From Eremophila alpestris peregrina (taxonomy: Eukaryota > Chordata > Aves > Passeriformes > Alaudidae): a stretch of 64,000 nt of DNA. Location: the NCBI GenBank assembly GCA_009792885.1, contig WMCF01000015.1:3364900-3428899 (forward strand). Reading direction: 5' to 3'. Each line of letters starts with the position of its first letter. The stretch's first letter is position 1. Below are positions 61,201 to 64,000 of this stretch, one piece after another. The position numbers were made by a program, and so were the translations under genes. The notes beneath the pieces are model-generated. The model was not told the DNA's origin. It saw only the letters and a list, made by a program, of their open reading frames with translations, and searched no databases.

Positions 61201-61789
61201 CCTGGGAGTTGCGCTTCCAATACAGGTTGAACTCTGTGCCTTGATAGACATTTCAATAGAACCTATAAGTGCAGGAATTTTAGAGCAGAAGCTGTTCTTT
61301 TCTCTTCATACACCATCCAACTTTATCACATGTTACATTATCATGAAGATCTGCTTTTGGAGTCTGTTGCATGTGTTACTTGATTATTTTGTCATTTACT
61401 AGAATTATACCATGCACAGGGTGTTTTCATACCAACTGCCTTGTATTAATTTGAAGTTACTGGTCTTAAGTGTCATTGCAGGGAGGATTTGGATAATGGA
61501 CCCTATTGAAGCAAGCAGTTTGTAAAGACTATCCAACTCTCCAAATGAAATACAGGTTCATTATAAATTTGCTTGCTTCCTGTACATTCCTGTAAGAAAC
61601 TTCTCCAAAGATTTACTAGTGCTAATGCAAAAATATTTCTGAATGGGCATGCTGTAATAATATTAAATATGCCTGTTACTTTAGCACTGTATATCATGCA
61701 AAACTATTAAAGAATGCTTTGCTCAAATGCTAACAAATGATATCTCTCACTGCTTCACGTAAAATGTGCATTATATTTATTCTTTGTTT
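58293..61789. other. Unique AT-rich intergenic sequence
   Basis: No gene or repeat family is recognised. The longest open frame is 87 codons (59316-59579, plus), without a domain. Confidence 0.55.
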
Positions 61790-62180
61790 GATTTGGGCAA
61801 GAAAACCTGTGCAAATGCTTTTCGCCTTTTGCACAACTTGCAAAAAGAAATTACAGTAAAATGCCCAGTATTGGCTGCAACCCTCTAAGCATGTTCTGTC
61901 CCACACCCCTTGCAGAATTAATGCAGCCCTGCATGGGCTTAGTTCCTATCAAACCTCTCTCTAACCTGAGAGGAAAAACAATCTTACTCCAAATTAGTTT
62001 GTACTGTTGATAATACCAAGAAGTCCACATACCAGAAAATAATGTGACTGGGTCAGTGTGTGTCTGAGCCTCATTAAAACTAAGGAGCCATTTTTATGTA
62101 TAGTGAACAATTAACTTTATGCAAAATTCCTACTGTATGTGCTTGCCTTGAGGCATTGTTTGTTATAAAAGACAAAACAA
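61790..62180. promoter_or_regulatory. Candidate conserved non-coding element
   Basis: Repeat-free, complex sequence with several motif-like words: GCAAATGCTTTTCGCC, TTGCACAACTTGCAAAAAG (a C/EBP-like TTGCACAA), TTGGCTGCAACCC, GCAGAATTAATGCAGCC and AACAATTAACTTTATGC. It differs from its surroundings in having few A/T homopolymers. The regulatory role is inferred and conservation is untested. Confidence 0.28.
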
Positions 62181-63935
62181 AAATTGGGGTCTTGATCTGT
62201 CAAAGTGCTGAGAAACTCAACTACTCCTGAATTCAATGCATGTTCAGTACCTTCCACTCTTGTTTAATTCAATGTCAGTTTAAGGTACTCAGCTTATCCA
62301 CAAGGTTCTTGGAGACCTGGGGTTTGGGCGCTGTTGTTCTCCAACTCTGCAGTGTCACTTCTTATACATCTCACACAGACAATGCTTTCCTTATAAAAGG
62401 CAAAGTCTGCCAATGCCAGCCATGCTGGATCAGGTGCTTTTAGAGTTTTTTTCCCCCCACTGATGTCATGAATTTTGAAACACTAAGAGCATTAGACTGT
62501 TTTAATTTGTTCACGGTCTTTACACCAAGCCATAGGAAATTGCTGCCTTACATTGATTCCTATCACATTTTGTAGTTCCTTATAATAAGACTTCTGAAAC
62601 ATATGAATCTTTCTCTTAAGCATTGTTAATAAAATATTAAATTGTATATTAAAATTTTCAGAATGACATTCTTATGTCTTGAATTAATTTATAGAGGAAA
62701 TAAAAGAAAATTTTCTGAACTTACAGTGATTTAACCCTGCTTTGTGTTAATATAGAATATGTTGAATGGAAGGCAAATACATTTATGTTTATACAGTTCA
62801 TAATTCCATTATCTATATATCTTTACATAATTTAGAACAATGAATCACAGTAATTTTCCATGAACAAAAATAACAGCCCCAAACCTCTTTCATGTTTATT
62901 GCATCTGCTTGCAATGTTACCTTGATTTTTCATGTTGAAGTACCTTCTGATTATTTTCTTTTATTATTTTGTTTTTTATCTTTCACCCTATTTATCTTCT
63001 CTGTTTCTACTCAAATGTATAGCCTGAAAACACAACTCTAAAATCTGACTGTTTCAGCTTTGGTCAAGTTAGCACGCTGCCATTACATCTGACCTGTTAC
63101 AAAGAGTTTCTTAATTTTTCCTTTACTAAAATTTCAAGTAGCTTACTATCAATACAATGCATTTCCATGCGTCCACTATGTAATAGCCAATTTAAAAAAT
63201 ATGTTTAACCTTGATGCTAGGGAAATGGATCACCAAACATGGAAAAGAAAATATAAAGCAAGGGAGAACAGTTTTCAAAACAATGAAATGTATTTGCAAG
63301 TGTCTGAATTCAAATTCCAGTCTGCAACTTTACAACCAAATGGATAGATTTGCCTTATTGATCACAGACTTTTAAACTGGCGCTGTTTTAGAGAATCCCA
63401 GCTCAATGTTACTGGTTTTGTTTTTCCCTCTTATGAAGTGTCTCTTCTTTTAATAATTTTTAATATAAAAAAGCTTGGCCTGGTATTATAGTGAATTTTT
63501 ATTAATATCTCTCTCTTTATATATATCTTTCCCCTATTGGTCAGACAAACACAAATGAATACTAATATTCTGTCCAATTTTCCTTTGTGCTCTGGTTACT
63601 CTATAGTTTATTTTAAACATCATTCTAAAGGACTAATTCAAAGATTAATTTTTAATACATTTATATTGCAGTTAGTTGAGTGGAAATACAATTGCCAGCA
63701 AAATAAAAAGCAAAGATGCAATACAAATGGCATTTTGATCTGGATGAGTAAAGCAGAACCATGCCAGATGGTTTCATTTTGGGTTACATTTGTTGGTGTT
63801 ATCAAAGAACTTCCAAAATAACTGTGGTGCTTCTCATCTGTTTTTTGTTGTTGTTGTTGTTTTCATTTTGTATTGTACCTGAATTTTTTTCTCTTTTTTG
63901 GAAGAGGATATGTTTCGATATTGCCATCTCTCAGA
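62181..63935. other. Unique AT-rich intergenic sequence
   Basis: No gene is recognised. A 94-codon frame (63537-63821, plus) lacks a domain. A short (GTT)n microsatellite lies at about 63846-63861. Confidence 0.55.
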
Positions 63936-63946
63936 TTTCTTTCTTT

Positions 63947-63998
<52 letters not shown>

Positions 63999-64000
63999 TC
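63936..64000. repeat. (TTTC)n microsatellite at the window edge
   Basis: A tetranucleotide pyrimidine repeat, slightly impure at its start (TTCTTTTC) and perfect from about 63947, runs off the end of the window. Its total length is unknown. Confidence 0.97.

Overview
The window looks like intergenic DNA, a gene desert, from a bird nuclear chromosome, most likely a passerine. The evidence is the repeats. There are three CR1 retrotransposon fragments, two of them carrying the typical avian CR1 3' half and one only the 3' tip with its 8-bp tail repeat. There are also five LTR-type insertions, several of which resemble avian endogenous-retrovirus LTRs. The resemblances come from memory and were not checked against a library. 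The bulk is AT-rich and has almost no CpG outside one young LTR. No open frame exceeds about 145 codons. I recognise no protein-coding exon, rRNA, tRNA, CRISPR array or operon-like arrangement.

Layout. 1-50 is a purine pentanucleotide microsatellite. 0.05-8.3 kb is unique AT-rich sequence with a small diverged tandem duplication (2.35 kb), a homeodomain-site-rich candidate conserved element (4.5-5.0 kb) and AT palindromes. 8.29-8.76 kb is a minus-strand LTR. 8.8-22.7 kb is unique sequence with several candidate conserved non-coding elements (11.4, 17.4-18.1 and 18.7-19.2 kb). 22.68-23.11 kb is a minus-strand CR1. 23.1-33.9 kb is mostly unique, with an A-rich tract, a CR1 tip and a striking G-run tract at 31.57 kb. 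33.9-40.9 kb is a cluster of four LTRs in both orientations, ending in a well-preserved solo LTR with perfect 6-bp target-site duplications (40,472-40,911). 41-53.8 kb is unique, with a perfect 20-bp palindrome at 47.13 kb and a candidate conserved element at 52.3-53.0 kb. 53.79-54.47 kb is a plus-strand CR1 that still encodes a recognisable scrap of reverse-transcriptase C-terminus. 54.5-63.9 kb is unique, with two small hairpins and another candidate element (61.8-62.2 kb). The window ends in a (TTTC)n microsatellite.

No genes work together here. If the window has a function it is probably regulatory: long-range enhancers for a flanking developmental gene, possibly with CTCF-type boundary sites. 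Conservation cannot be judged from one sequence, so every conserved-element call is a hypothesis. I did not find a new coding system. The best-supported specific observation is the young-looking solo LTR.
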